A stretch of 64,000 nt of DNA from Proteromonas lacertae (GCA_002245135.1 NGBS01000588.1:1-64000); one strand, 5' to 3'; shown: positions 11,978-24,904, counted from the first letter of the stretch. Program-made: numbers and translations. Notes: a model not told the origin generated them from the sequence alone.

Positions 11978-14900
11978 CTATTCTTCTTCTGAAATTCCAT
12001 CAATTCTAATTGAATTTATTGATGAAAATGTTTCTAAAAATGATTCTAATTCTATTTTATTTATATTCTTTTTTACTGTTATTGATAATTCATTTAAATA
12101 ATCAAATACTTCTTTGTTTTCTTTCATTAATCTTAATTCTTTTTTATTAAATACATTTCCTGATAGATTTATCTTTCTTAATGGTTCATAATCTTTTAAT
12201 CTTTCTATTAACATTCTCAATCCATTTTCAGTCATTCCAACATCTATTCGATTATATATTCAAAAAATACTTGATAAATTCAAAGATGGTGGATATTCAA
12301 CAAATTTTTTTAAATATTTACATATTATCTCTATTCCTTCATCTCCAATAGGATTATTCAAATATTAATATGCATTTATATCCATATTGTGGTATAGAAT
12401 CTGTTAATTCTTTTAATCCTTTAGAAGTAATGTTATTACTTGACAAATCTAAACCATCATAATCAATCTGTTTAATTAATGCTATATGAGAATCATTAAC
12501 ATTTAAATCTATTACATCATAAAAATACAATTCATATACTTGATAAAGCAAAACTTCTATATTCATGACATCTTTTCTTCTTTTTGATACAATAATTCAA
12601 ATAATATATCAATTCTTCATTTGTCCATAATAAACAATTGATTTTTATAAATGGAGTATCTTCTTTTTCTAACGATTCTGAACAAATCAATTTTAGACCA
12701 TTCATTCTGATATTGTTTCCTCTTAAATCGATTTTAGTATAACTACCTAATGAACATAGTTTATTTGTAATATATATCACACCTTCATCATTAATTGAAA
12801 TACTACTCAAATTAATATCACAATCATAACTTGTTTTTAATTTATTTGAATAATTTAGTAATAATTTAAATCCATTATTACCAATTGGATTATCTATTCA
12901 ACATTAAATAATATCTATATATACTATGAATAAATAAATATTCAATAATATCATTCTCTTTTATATAATTCATCAAATATTCTATTCCATTTGAATCAAT
13001 GTTATTATCACTTATATCAAGTTTGAATTTTACCAGGTAACATTTTTCAAACCATCTAGTAAATATTTCAATCCAGTTGATGATAATCCCATTTCTATTC
13101 AATAAATAATTACAATCATACTTGAACAGTTTATATTGCCATCTTCAATTAATAAATGCAAATGTGGAGATAATATTTTCACACCATCATCTCCAATTTC
13201 ATTTCCATATAATCTAAGATGTTTAAGATTTGGAAATGTAGATAAATTGTCTATCAGTATTTCAATACTTTTGTATGTAAGTTTATTATCTATATAATAG
13301 AAAAATATCAATTTATACTACTCAAATCTAATTTTTCAATTACTTTCAATTCATTTGATCTTAATGAAATGAATGATCTTAATAAATCATTATCAATATC
13401 TGAATTACTCAAATCTAAATCTTTGATATATCTGATTAAATTTGCAATACCTCTATCAATTAACAAGTCTTTATTCCCTTTGAATAAGATTTTTAATCCC
13501 TTTGAATTGATTTTTTTATCTCTACTAATATCAATTCTCTGTAGATTTGGATATTTATATAACTCTTTTGATAATAATATAATTGATTCATCATTTAAAT
13601 TCAATCTATCAAGAGTCAATATATTATCTTTGTTGATTAATAAATTTAAATATGGAAGTAACAATTTGAAGCCTTTTGGACCAATTGAATTTGCTAGTTC
13701 ATAATAATAATAACAATAGATACATAAAAGATTTACATATTCCAATTTCATGAATGGAATTGATTTAGCAAATGATTCAATGAAATGAAGATTTAGGTTG
13801 CATTCATCAAAATCTAATTCTTGTAGATTTGTTAATTGTGAAAATAATGATCCGAATAATGATTGATGTAGGATTGGAATACTTAGTCTACTATAATAAC
13901 CTAAACATATAAATTATCTGAATTATACTAAATGTCATTTTTGTTGGATTGATTAATCTCATTATTCTAAAGAAATAATTAATACCTTCTTCGCACATAC
14001 AAAAACATCTTGAATAAATATTCTATCTAAATAACACTCATTTCCTTCTTTACATTTGTGATGATTTTGAAATTTCAATTTTTTTTCTATTGATCTATCT
14101 GATGAACACCAGCCTTTTACACAATTATTATAGAAACTTTGAGATAACTTTTTCATCAATAATACTGATAATATTGTCTCATTTGGTTTATTATTGTAGG
14201 ATTCTATCAATTTATCTTCAAGTTCTTTCCATTTATTACTTTGAAGATGGTATTGAGATGGAAATACTATTGGCAAAAGTATAATTGCATAATCATTATT
14301 GTATAATATTTCTTTTCTTTCTTTACATATCATTATATTATCACCATCTTTTACCATTTCATTCATTTTTATCATTTCTTTCTTCAACTCTTTTAAACTC
14401 AATCTATCTTCTTTCTTCACTTTCAACATTCTATCTATCATTTCTTTCATCTTATCATCACATTCTATATCAATACTGTATTTACATCTCATTATATTAT
14501 TCATTGTTTTCATGATGTCATTATCTTCTGAAAATGGTAATTTCTTAAACATCATCTCAAATAATATACAACCAATTGACCAAATCACACTTCTTTCATT
14601 ACATTCATATTCATTTAACTCTTCAGGGCTTTTGAAGCATATATCATATAATCTATTTTCTTGTTCTCTTCTTATCTCATTAAGGAATAAATCACATATC
14701 TTTATTTTCTCATTCTCAATCACAATATTACTACTCTTCAAGTTTTTCATCATTATATCATTTTCATTCAACATCATCAAAATATCACATATACCACACA
14801 TCACATTATAAATATTAACACTTGAAACTGACTCTTTATGAATTGTATCTTCCAAGTCTCTCAAGTAATAATCTCTCTCATAAATCATCAGATTATCCCC

Positions 14901-15173
14901 GATTAGACAGATTTCATAAGGATAAATCAAACAACTTGATAACATTGATGTATTCTCTTCTATTTTTAACGTATTCATCTCCAATACAGCCGAAATATCC
15001 AATATCTTCATCGTTTTAACATTCTCATTCTCTTTTATAACTAAATCAATCTCATTTAAACTCTTTTCTATTCTTTCTTTTATCTATTCAATATATAACT
15101 ATATAAATACTTGAATATCAGATGGCATTATTGTAGACAGCATATTATCTACAACAGAGCTAAAATTATTCAT
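11978..15173 (-). CDS. Pseudokinase-LRR protein (gene B), inverted paralogue of the 20.2-24.9 kb gene; two frame breaks
   Basis: The start is ATG 15173 (MNNFSSVVDNML), just after an in-frame TAG. A 27-nt intron follows at DIQ|IKE, exactly where the paralogue has a 25-nt intron at TTQ|IKE. The kinase-like domain (about 15000-14350) keeps SPEE and the D-x-W-like SVIWSIGCILFEM segment. It lacks catalytic residues: HRD is replaced by MKN (MMKNLKSSNIV), DFG by DLF, and no glycine loop is present. RI-type LRRs follow, with phase-1 introns at LxLS|N. Relative to the paralogue the frame is lost near 14000 (a T5 run that needs one more base) and near 13040 (GLKNVT...KLDIS). It is therefore either decaying or mis-sequenced. 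It lacks the N-terminal active kinase of its partner. Likely a scaffold or regulatory pseudokinase if expressed. Confidence 0.65.
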
Positions 15174-15461
15174 TTTTATCTATTTCAAAATATTGAGTCG
15201 TTTCATTCACATTTTCTTTTTTTCATTTCATATATTAATTAATAAATGATTTATGGTTGTTGAAATATCGGAATTTACACTCTAGATAGTTATATTAGTG
15301 TTCAAAGTTGTTTTGGAGTAATTAATTGACTTTCATACTTTTACACTCATTATACGATAATTTAAATGATCAATATTTTCAATTTCGATTTTTGTAAATA
15401 GAATTTGTTGATTTAAGTGAAATATTTAAAATCAAAAATCAAAAATCACAAACCTGTTTGA

Positions 15462-17237
15462 TTGTTAATGTTTAGTTTTTCTCATTATATAAACCATAAA
15501 ATATCAAAGTATGGATATGTAGTGAATAAGTTACATATATTGCGTTATTTTTCCGATGAAATGTGTAGTGTGAATCACTATTTAGATCCTTTAACTAAAT
15601 ACCGACAATTATTAGAAAAGAAAGACATTCAAGGTTTATCTAAAGTGATATTAGATTTAAAACGTAATAAGAATGTAGATTTATCTCTGAAACTGTATGA
15701 TGAGTTGATTAAGAATGGAATAAAACCATCATCCAAAATATTATGTATAGAGTTATACAATTTGAGAATATCTGGAAAGTATGACGAGGCAGTAGAGTTG
15801 TTTGAAAGATTAAGTAAAAGAGCTGAATATCCCAATCCAATGATATGTGTAGAATATTTACGAAGTTTAAAATGTTTGAACGACGAAGACTTACTGAAAT
15901 CCTCACTTTTGAAAATACTAGAAAAATATCCAGATAGTATAATATTGAATGAATTTTTCTGTTTATATCTTTATGAAAAAGGAGAATATCGTAAATTATT
16001 TAAATATTTTGAGTATTTGAAATTTCATTCCTACCATTTTTCTTCAAATACATTAAGTACGTTGATATTATGTTGTATGAAATTAAATCACAACGATTAT
16101 ATTCCAATAATTTGGGATTATCATCTATCATATCAAGGAAGAATAAATTCCAAATCCTTTTCACTTTATATATCTTATTTAAGGCATACAAATCAGTATT
16201 ATGAAGTATTATATCATGTACATGATAGTTTAAAATATAATAGCAGAATCTTGTCTTATTCAATATTACCTCCATTGCTATCAATTTGTCATAGTATGAA
16301 TAATTACTATATAGTGAAATATGTTTGTGATTATTTAAAGAAAGGAGAAAATTTAAATAATAATAATAATAATCTATCAAGAATTGATAATCCTAAGTTT
16401 AAATTGTTTTATATTATCTCCAGTTTATATTCAGAATCAGTAATAAATGACACAAATAGTATAAGCAAAATAAAAGAATTATATGATGTATCTATTCATA
16501 TATTATCTTCTTTTAATGATTATTCAGTGTTGTATGTTGCTGCTTTAAGAATATGTCAAAGTAAAGGAAATGATTATGAAGTAATTTATGATTTAATAAA
16601 TAAAATATTTCAAATAAAATCGTATTCGGATATTGGAACAAGTTTTTTAAAGTTCTTTGATTTATGTTACAGAGAAAAGCACTATGAAATGATAGTCAAA
16701 GTGTATGAATATATGTTAATAAAACATAAAGATTATCAATTTTTACCATCAGTTATGACTTATGTTGTTTTATCATCATTTTATATTGGAAAGAAAGAAA
16801 TTGTTGATAATATTCTTTCAAAATGTGAATCAGAAATATACAGGAATTCTAAAGAACATTTGTATGTTTCACTTGGATTTTCTACTTTATATCATTTATT
16901 GAAAGATCAAAAGAAATGTAAAGAATATTTGACTTATTGTTGTAGAAATCATTTTCCTATTCATTTTCAATATGGTTTGTTGGAAGGAATGTTGAAAACA
17001 AGTGGTGAAATGAAAGATTATGGTATTTATAATGGATTTGTGAATAGTTATCTGTCAATTGATTCTTTGTATCATCCAACTGAAGTTTTGAATAATATAA
17101 AAGGAATATATTCAATTGATTATGGTAATAAATCAATTCCAGCATATATAACAGAGAAATTAGTACATTGGCAGAATTATTCGAAGAAATGTGATGGTTT
17201 GTTGAAAGTAATTAAAGAAGAAGATAAACAAGAATAA
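15462..17237 (+). CDS. PPR-like organellar RNA-binding protein with presequence-like N terminus
   Basis: Intronless 591-residue frame, unusual here. The first 30 residues (MLMFSFSHYINHKISKYGYV...) are basic and hydroxylated with no acidic residue, like a mitochondrial presequence. Helical-hairpin repeats follow: DLSLKLYDELIKNGIKPSSK and GKYDEAVELFERLSKRAEYPN are close to the PPR consensus, with looser repeats to about residue 480. PPR proteins bind organellar RNA and act in its processing, editing or translation. This suggests an organelle with its own transcripts (inference). Only two or three repeats are near-canonical, so a TPR-like or divergent PPR fold remains possible. Confidence 0.6.
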   Translation: MLMFSFSHYINHKISKYGYVVNKLHILRYFSDEMCSVNHYLDPLTKYRQLLEKKDIQGLSKVILDLKRNKNVDLSLKLYDELIKNGIKPSSKILCIELYNLRISGKYDEAVELFERLSKRAEYPNPMICVEYLRSLKCLNDEDLLKSSLLKILEKYPDSIILNEFFCLYLYEKGEYRKLFKYFEYLKFHSYHFSSNTLSTLILCCMKLNHNDYIPIIWDYHLSYQGRINSKSFSLYISYLRHTNQYYEVLYHVHDSLKYNSRILSYSILPPLLSICHSMNNYYIVKYVCDYLKKGENLNNNNNNLSRIDNPKFKLFYIISSLYSESVINDTNSISKIKELYDVSIHILSSFNDYSVLYVAALRICQSKGNDYEVIYDLINKIFQIKSYSDIGTSFLKFFDLCYREKHYEMIVKVYEYMLIKHKDYQFLPSVMTYVVLSSFYIGKKEIVDNILSKCESEIYRNSKEHLYVSLGFSTLYHLLKDQKKCKEYLTYCCRNHFPIHFQYGLLEGMLKTSGEMKDYGIYNGFVNSYLSIDSLYHPTEVLNNIKGIYSIDYGNKSIPAYITEKLVHWQNYSKKCDGLLKVIKEEDKQE

Positions 17238-17297
17238 TTCAATATTATTGTATGATTTTTTATGAAAATATAAATGATAAAATAAGAAAAACAAAAA

Positions 17298-17369
17298 TGG
17301 AGACTACGGGAATTGAACCCGTGACCTTTTGCGTGCAAAGCAAACGTGATACCACTACACCAAATCCCC
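17298..17369 (-). tRNA. tRNA-Ala (anticodon UGC)
   Basis: The minus strand folds into a cloverleaf. The acceptor stem GGGGATT pairs with AGTCTCC; it includes the G3:U70 wobble that marks alanine tRNAs. The D arm is GGTGTAGTGGTATCAC (B- and A-box-like), the anticodon stem TTTGC/GCAAA closes a loop TTTGCAC with anticodon TGC, and the T arm is CACGGGTTCAATTCCCG-like. The discriminator base is A. There is no intron and no encoded CCA, as expected of a nuclear tRNA gene. Confidence 0.93.
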
Positions 17370-17479
17370 TTTCAATATTTAATTCATTTTTGCATAAATA
17401 AAACAAAAGAGATTCTATTTTTGAATTTTATTTCTCTTAGTACAATTCAATAATTATAAATTAATAATAAAAATAACAT

Positions 17480-18664
17480 ATGGATCTTCCTGATTTAGAA
17501 AATACATTTATTACTCCAAGAGAAAGAAATAATAGCAACAATGCTGCAGAAGGGTGTGATTTTACCATTGATCAAGAAGAGACACTGATTGTAAGTGGAA
17601 CATTGTATAAATTAGATGATGATGAAATTGCTACAGATATATTCCAAAGCAGAATAACACCATATAAAGTGAATAACTACTTATCATCTCAACTAAAAAG
17701 TTTAAAAAGTAATTTAGAGGAAAAGTATAGTAAAGAAGATTACGAAAGAATTGAGTTATTAACTGACAAATTAGCAAATTTAAAAGGCGAAAACGCTAAA
17801 TTATTATATCAATATGATGCAGATTCATTATATTTAGAAACAGCCAATATCTTAAGTGAAATTATAGAATTAAGGAAGTGTTTGTTAACTCCCAATATTG
17901 TTGATTGTATTGTTGAACTACAACATAATTTATACAAGTTAAAAGTAAATTCAGAGAAAATAGACAATTTAGAGTGTAATAACGAAATGATTAACGATTA
18001 TCAAGAGAAAAACAAACAATTAAGTGAAAAAGTGATTGAATTATGGGGAAAGATAGAAAATAACCGTTATAATAAACTATTATCAGAAATTAGATCAAAG
18101 AATGAATTAAACAACAAAAAAGAAGAAGAAATGATTATAATCAATAGAAGTGAAAGGATCAAATTAGAAACTCAAATCTCAATATATCATCAATGTTTAT
18201 ATAACAAAACAATCTCAAAAACATCAAGTAGCAAAGGAAAAAAGATGATAATACCAGAATTAATCAACACTGAAATAAACTTAGAAAAAATAATAAACAA
18301 AATCAATAAACAAATAGATATAGAAGAATCAAAGAATTGGAACAGAGAGAATATAAAAGAGTTAAAACATGAAAGAGATAACTTATATTCAATAGTTAAA
18401 GTTGAATGGGGAAAACACAAATGGACAATTATTAAATCTTTATTGAATGATTTGACGATGGAAAAGTTAACATATTTGAAGTTAAAAGCACAAAAGAAAG
18501 ATTATGAGATTATTAGCATGTTGAAGAATGAAAATAAATATTTGACTAGTTGTGTTTATAACAATAATATTTGTGATAGTTTTAATGATTTGTGTAGTGA
18601 TATTGAGAAAGAAGATATAAGAAGTAGTAAGATAGAGAATGCAGATGTTGAATCTTTCATTTAA
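17480..18664 (+). CDS. Coiled-coil protein of unknown function
   Basis: Single-exon frame of 394 residues starting MDLPDLENTF. After about 60 residues of unstructured acidic N terminus there is a nearly continuous charged helical region (YSKEDYERIELLTDKLANLKGENAK..., QEKNKQLSEKVIELWGKIE, IINKINKQIDIEESKNWNREN) with heptad character up to about residue 350. I recognise no named domain. It stands 110 bp past the tRNA gene and is followed by DRC9 on the same strand, so a cytoskeletal or axonemal part is possible, but that is only suggested by position and composition. Confidence 0.6.
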   Translation: MDLPDLENTFITPRERNNSNNAAEGCDFTIDQEETLIVSGTLYKLDDDEIATDIFQSRITPYKVNNYLSSQLKSLKSNLEEKYSKEDYERIELLTDKLANLKGENAKLLYQYDADSLYLETANILSEIIELRKCLLTPNIVDCIVELQHNLYKLKVNSEKIDNLECNNEMINDYQEKNKQLSEKVIELWGKIENNRYNKLLSEIRSKNELNNKKEEEMIIINRSERIKLETQISIYHQCLYNKTISKTSSSKGKKMIIPELINTEINLEKIINKINKQIDIEESKNWNRENIKELKHERDNLYSIVKVEWGKHKWTIIKSLLNDLTMEKLTYLKLKAQKKDYEIISMLKNENKYLTSCVYNNNICDSFNDLCSDIEKEDIRSSKIENADVESFI

Positions 18665-18745
18665 ATATTTTATTGTTAAATTTGTTTTTATTAGAATTAC
18701 ATAATTACCTGTCAGAGTTTGTGTAAGGCGTTTTTTTTCTAAAAA

Positions 18746-20029
18746 ATGTCACAACTCACTCCAGCATCAGCGCATAGGATAGCTGTGATACTGGAAGATG
18801 CAATAGAAAAAATACAACTATTAGGATTGTATATCTATTCGTTTTACATTATTTTTGTAGATTACCAACTGATGTAATTTCTCACAAAGAAGATCTTACT
18901 AAATTGGTAGGTACAGATATAATGCACACATTGGATGAACAGAAAGCCCTAGAACATAGGTGTGAAGAATTATTGAATAGAAGAGCTCAGTTAAAGGTAT
19001 TTATTGTTTAATCTATTCAATAAATATAGGGTTTAGCAAATAAAACAAAATATGTAGAAGTAGAAAAGGAAATAAAAGAAATAAGTAAAAAATTGAGAGA
19101 TATAACAAATGGATTATGTAGAACACTTCGAGACAATCCAAATCTAAGTAATACAATAAAGAAAATCGTAAAAGAGCGAAGTTCAATTCAAAATTTATTA
19201 AACGAAACAATAAAAGATTTAAATGATGGAAATTTCGATAGTTTATCCAAACAAATCGAAAATGATAATATAGAACGAAATCGATTAGGTGAATTACAAC
19301 GTCAAGAGAAAGAATTACGAGAAGCAGTAAAGAAATTAGAAGATACAATAAAGAAAGAAGATACCAGTCATTTAAGAAGTATGAGAGAAAAGAATGATAA
19401 AATAATGGAACTAAAACATGAATTAGTAGAATTATCTAAGAAAACTAATGAAGATTTAGAATATAATCGAAAAGAAGCTCGTTCAAAGCTTGACACAACA
19501 TTGCAACAATATAAAATGGAAGAAGAAGTATTAGAGAAGAAATTAAATGAATTAAAGAATTCCAAAGATCAAAGTACTTTAGTTCATGAAGAAACTTCTA
19601 AATTTTTACAATCAAAACAAAAAGTATATATATATATATATATATATAATGAATATTTAAATAATTTAATATAATATTAAATAGGAATATGAAAGTATGA
19701 TAGAAGAATGGACATTAAAATATGATGAAGATATTCGAAATATCAGTAATCGATTTGCAGCGTTAGAGACCGAGCGAAAGAATGATTTAGAGAGATTAAA
19801 TAGTTTGAAAGAGCGATATGATAAAGAATTAGCTGATAAGAAAGAAGAAGAAGATACATTGAAGAATATAGCAGAATTAGAGAAAGAGGTAAAGAAAGAA
19901 GAAAAAGAGAAAGTTGATGGAATAATAATGATTCAACGAGCTTGGCGTCATTATAAGTGGATAAAAGATGCGAAATTATCATTGGAACCAAAGAAGAAGA
20001 AGAGACGAGGAGGTAAAAAGAAGAAATGA
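18746..20029 (+). CDS. DRC9: DRC9/IQCG-like subunit of the nexin-dynein regulatory complex
   Basis: Exons from ATG 18746 (MSQLTPASAHRIAVILEDAI) are joined across introns at 18829-18860, 18997-19029 and 19624-19684, all GTAT...TAG and frame-true. The family core is visible: LCRTLRDNPNLSNTIKKIVKERSS, followed by a long coiled coil (LRSMREKNDKIMELKHELVEL...YKMEEEVLEKKLNELK) and, near the C terminus, an IQ motif (IMIQRAWRHYK) for calmodulin binding. The tail is Lys/Arg-rich. DRC9 sits in the nexin link between axonemal doublets and regulates dynein, so its presence argues for motile cilia or flagella. Length (about 370 residues) fits the family. Confidence 0.85.
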
Positions 20030-20221
20030 AGAAAGTGTTTTGGTTTAAATATTTTTAAATTATTATTTATGCATATGAATATTTGTTGGTTGTTTATTTC
20101 ATATAGATGTATGAAGTGTTGTAAATGATGAAAATTGAAGAGATAAAATGAATAACTGAAATGATGAATCCAAGCCTTTACCAAGCCTAATTTTTATTAA
20201 TCTTTCATTATTTCATTAATT

Positions 20222-23200
20222 ATGTCATCTGAAGAAGTAAATTACACACATCCTGATAATGATGAGATTATAAAATATATTGATGAAGGTGGATGTGGTA
20301 AAGTGTTAAAAGTAAAACATAAAGGTAGAATATTTGCTAGAAAAGAAGTAAAATATGATCGAACAAATCAAGAAAATGTGGATGTTGCAATTCATGAAAT
20401 AGAGATGTTAAAAGAGTTAAATCATAAAAATGTGATTGAATTGATGGACTATTTCATTGATGCTGATAAAAATACAATATATATTTATACAAGATATTAT
20501 GAATTAGGTAATTTGTGCAATTTAATAGATGAAAAGATAGAAAAGAAAGTGGATTTTACATTTGAAGTATTATTATTTAGATGTGTTATATATAGGAGAT
20601 TAATATGTTTATGATAAATTTATCTGACAGTTTGAGTTATATTCATAGTAAAGGCATTCTTCATCGAGATTTAAAGCCAGGAAATTTATTAGTAAGAAAC
20701 GAAAATGAATTAATATTAACTGATTTTGGATTTGCTTTAGAAAGTGGAATAATTGATGTTTATTTGAACGGAACTCAAAATTATATTGCTCCTGAGTTAT
20801 GGCAAAATAAACCTCCTCCATATTCTGAAGCAAGTGATATATTTGCATTGGGTTGTATATTATATGAAATATACACATTAAAGATGGCATTTCATGGATT
20901 AAACAACAAAGAAATAGCAGATGATATAATTAATAGAAAAGAGTTGAATTTTGAAAGAATAAATGGTGATCGAGTATTTTTAATGGAGAAATTAATAATG
21001 CGAATGTTAGAAAAAGATCCAAACAAAAGAATAAAAATGAGTGAAATGACTGAATTGAGATTCGGAATATATGACCAAATGTTTGAGCCATTATCTCTAC
21101 AACTTTATAATTCATCGTTTTTATCTTCTATGAAAACAGTGAGTAATATAAATCACAAACATACAATATCTTCACATCAACAATATTCATCAACTACATC
21201 TAGTAGTTGGTTAAGTGATAATGAATATGATTCTCTTATAATGAATTTTTATTTGAATGATGGTTGTTTAGAAGGTAAATCCTTAAAAGAAGTAAGTGAA
21301 ATGAATGAAGAAGGATTTAATTCATTTTGGAAAGATGACTTTATTGCTGTATAATATTCTATTTCTTATTAATTATAGATATTATTTCCTACTATTAATC
21401 AAGATAATCCACCTTTCTCATATAAAGATTCAATATTATTAAGATCAAAAAATAAAGAATATTTACCATATTTAAATAATATATATAATTTACTCATGAA
21501 GAAAGAAGAAATGACAATAGAACAGAAATTATTCATAACTGAGTTTTATAAACTTATTAATAAAAGTAAAGAAGATGAATTAGCAATAGATATTTTTATA
21601 AGTGACATTTTAGTTGCAATGTTACCATCAACTACTCAAGTATTTTTATTAATCTATATTTTAGATAAAAGAAAAGAGAAAAAAGAATAACAATGAAATA
21701 GATTTGGTATTAGAAGATGAAAATAGTACTAAAGTGATGAAAATCCTAAATATCGATGGGATAAGACAAGAAAGAGTAGTGAAACTTGTTGAACATTACT
21801 CTATTTTAATAGAATATTTTTCATCATTTATTTATCACTCTGAAGTGATTCATATGAATAGTGAAGTTGAGTATATGATCATAGAAAGAGAATATTATGG
21901 TAGAGATTTAGAAGAGATAATTCAGAGTAGTTCTTTATCAACGAATGATATTTATAATGTGATATATTCAATGTGTGATATTTTGATGATATTGAGTGAA
22001 TATGATATAATGATTGATAATTTGAAGAGTTCAAATATTGTATGTGAAGTGGATGGTGTTATAAAGCTATGTGATGTATTCTTGGATTTACTGAGAAATG
22101 AAGAAAATATGAGAGTATATGATATGTGCTTCAAAAGCCCAGAAGAATTAAATGGTTTAGAATGTAATGAAAAAAGTGTGATTTGGTCAATTGGATGTAT
22201 ATTATATGAAATGATGAAGAAGAAATTACTAATTAATGAAGATAATAATATCAGTGAAACCAAAGTAAATATTGTGAGATGTCAATACAGTATTGATGTA
22301 GAATGTGATGATGAAATGAAAGAGATGATAGATAGAATGTTAAAAGTGAAGAATGAAGACAGATTGAGTTTAAAAGAGTTAAGAAAAGAAATGATAAAAT
22401 TGAGTGAGATAACAAAAGATTCAGATAATAATATGTTTATAAATAGCGAAAGAAAAGAGATTTTAAATAGTAATGATGAAATAATTATAAAATTTCAAAT
22501 AATTTATCCAACAAAATATTATCTTGAAAGAGATAAATGGGAAGAAATTGAAAATAAGTTGATAGAATCTTACAACAATAATGTAAATGAGAGAATATTG
22601 TCAATATTATTGATGATGAGATTATATAAAGAAGATTATTCAATAACAGAAAAACTGAAATATCAGATCCATCATCAGTGTGAAGAAAATGGGAAAGAAT
22701 ATAATTTAGATGAAATAATATTCAATATTAACACAGACTTGGAAAATAGAGAAATAATGAAGATTAAAAGAGATTGTTTTTGTTTATGTGAAGAAGGAAT
22801 GAATTATTTCTTTCAAATATTGAAATTAATCAATCCAAAGAATATCAAATTTTGTATAACTCTAATCATTTATATTTGTTTAGATAGTATAGTTTTAGCT
22901 GTTGAGGAACAGACTTTATTTGGATTAAATTTTAGTCAATTAACAAATTTACAACAGTTGGATTTATCAGGATGTAATCTTGCTTTTCATTTTGTTAAAT
23001 CATTTATTAAATCAATTCCATTCATGAAATTAAATTATCTGATTCTTTCAGGTATATATTTTTATTATTTTGAAATAGATAATCCAATAGGTCCAAAAGG
23101 ATTCAAATTATTACTCCCTTATTTACACTTATTAATAAACTACAAAAATGAATTAAATCTTAATAGAATGAATTTAGATGATCAATCAATGATATTATTA

Positions 23201-24868
23201 TCATTAGAATTATTTAAATATTCATATATTATGAGAATAGATATTAGGAAGAACAAATACATTCATTCAAATGGAATAAAAGCATTGTTTGCCAATTTTT
23301 CTAATGGAAAAATTAAATATGAAGTTGATGGAAAAAGAGATTTGCTGATAGATAAAAATATTCCAGAATTGATCAGATATATTATGGATGATTATTTTGA
23401 TAGTAAAGATGAGTTAATGCTATATAAAATGGGAATTGATGATGATTTTTTCATATCATTCATTCAATTAAGATTAAATGAGTTTAGAATAATTAAGAAA
23501 TTGAGTTTGAGTAGTATCATTTTTGTATTTTTACATTATTTAGATAATAAACTTACACATAAAAGTATTAAAATGCTGATTAGCAAATTACCTTTCTTTT
23601 CAAACCTTAAATTCCTTTCTTTAGATGGAAATGAAATAGGAGATGAAGGAATGAAAATATTAAATCCACATTTACATTTATTAAAATATTATGATAGAAT
23701 ACATTGTGGAAGTATAATTTTATTTAATATGAAATAGAAATGGGATTGTCTTCAGTTGGATTGAAATATTTGTTAGATGGTTTAAATAATATTCATGAGA
23801 AGGTTGAACTTGATATAAGTAATAATTATATAGATTCAGATGGAATAGAGCATTTGATGAATTACATAAAAGAGAATGATTGTATTGAAGAATTATTAAT
23901 CCATAGTATTATTTCTTTTTTTTTCCTAATAGACAATCCAATTGGCAATACTGGTTTTAAGCTGTTGATTGAAAGAATAGATATTATTAATAATGGAGGG
24001 ATAGATTTGAGAAATATATCAATAGGTGATGAAAGTGCAGTGTTATTAGCAGAAAGAATAGATTCAACTAAAGGGTGTTGGAGAATTAATCTTAGCGAAA
24101 ATAAAATCAGTTTTAGAGGATTAAAAACAATATGTTCTAAATCATTAGAAAGTAATGTATATCCATATATAGAAATGAAAGGTTTGACATTGAAAGAAGT
24201 AGAATTGGAGTATTACTTGGATTATTGTATTAATAAGAAGCCAAAATATTATAATTTTAACCGTATATAATCTGCGATTCTACTGAAATAGATTTAAATT
24301 TGAATGATTATCATATTTCATTAATTAAACATATTGGATATGGAAGTATTGATTTATCCTATAACCGTATTACTTTTAAAGGATTAAAAGAATTGACAGA
24401 TTTTTTACCAAAAAGAGTTGAGAATATTTCAATAAATAACAATACAATTGGAGATGGAGGTATAGAAATTATATGTAAGTGCTTTAATGTATTTGTTCCT
24501 TATTTTTTGTCATCGTTAAATCTATCAAGTATTTATATGAATATAATATTTTAATAATTTGAATAGAAACTGGAATAACTGAAAAAGGATTAAAAATGTT
24601 AATAAAAAGATTAAAGAATTTTCGACAGTTAGAAAAGATAAATATATCAGGAAATGAATTAAATGAAAATGAATTGAGATTAATGATAGAAAATGAAGAA
24701 GTATTTGAAGAATTGGATGAATTATCAATAACATTAAAAGAAGATATAGTCAAATCAGATTTACAATCATTTTTAGAAACATTTGCATCAATTACAACAA
24801 TAAAATTAGATGGAATATCAGAAGAAGTTAAAAAAGACATTTCAAATCAATTTTTCAATGTTTATTAA
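20222..24868 (+). CDS. Kinase-pseudokinase-LRR protein (gene C)
   Basis: One exon chain. The first domain is an apparently active protein kinase: glycine loop IDEGGCGKV, Lys in ARKEV, alpha-C Glu in HEIEMLKEL, HRDLKPGN, DFG, and APELW. A 29-nt intron inside it joins DFTFE to EINMFMINLSDSLSYIHS. A linker exon (ILFPTINQDNPPFSYKD...) follows an intron at about 21351, and a 25-nt intron (TTQ|IKEKR) leads to a second kinase-like domain. That one lacks HRD (IDN in its place) and DFG (DVF), but keeps SPEE and SVIWSIGCILYEM. RI-type LRRs follow to 24868, with introns at LxLS|N. The tandem order recalls JAK or GCN2-type kinase pairs, though here the active domain comes first. A two-gene reading (break near 21354) is possible, but the shared TTQ/DIQ|IKE intron phase favours one transcript. 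Confidence 0.7.
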
Positions 24869-24896
24869 TTCATTATTTCAAAAAGAATTAATTTGA

Positions 24897-24904
24897 ATAT
24901 AAAT
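24897..24904. repeat. hAT target-site duplication, left copy
   Basis: The octamer ATATAAAT stands directly before the left terminal inverted repeat of the transposon, 28 bp past the stop of the kinase-LRR gene. The same octamer follows the right end at 27610-27617. Eight bases is the length typical of hAT insertions. Confidence 0.85.

Noticed and set aside
13369-13704. Plus-strand 111-codon frame inside the pseudokinase-LRR gene
   Set aside because: It is the antisense shadow of LRR exons (Leu/Ser/Ile-rich by composition).
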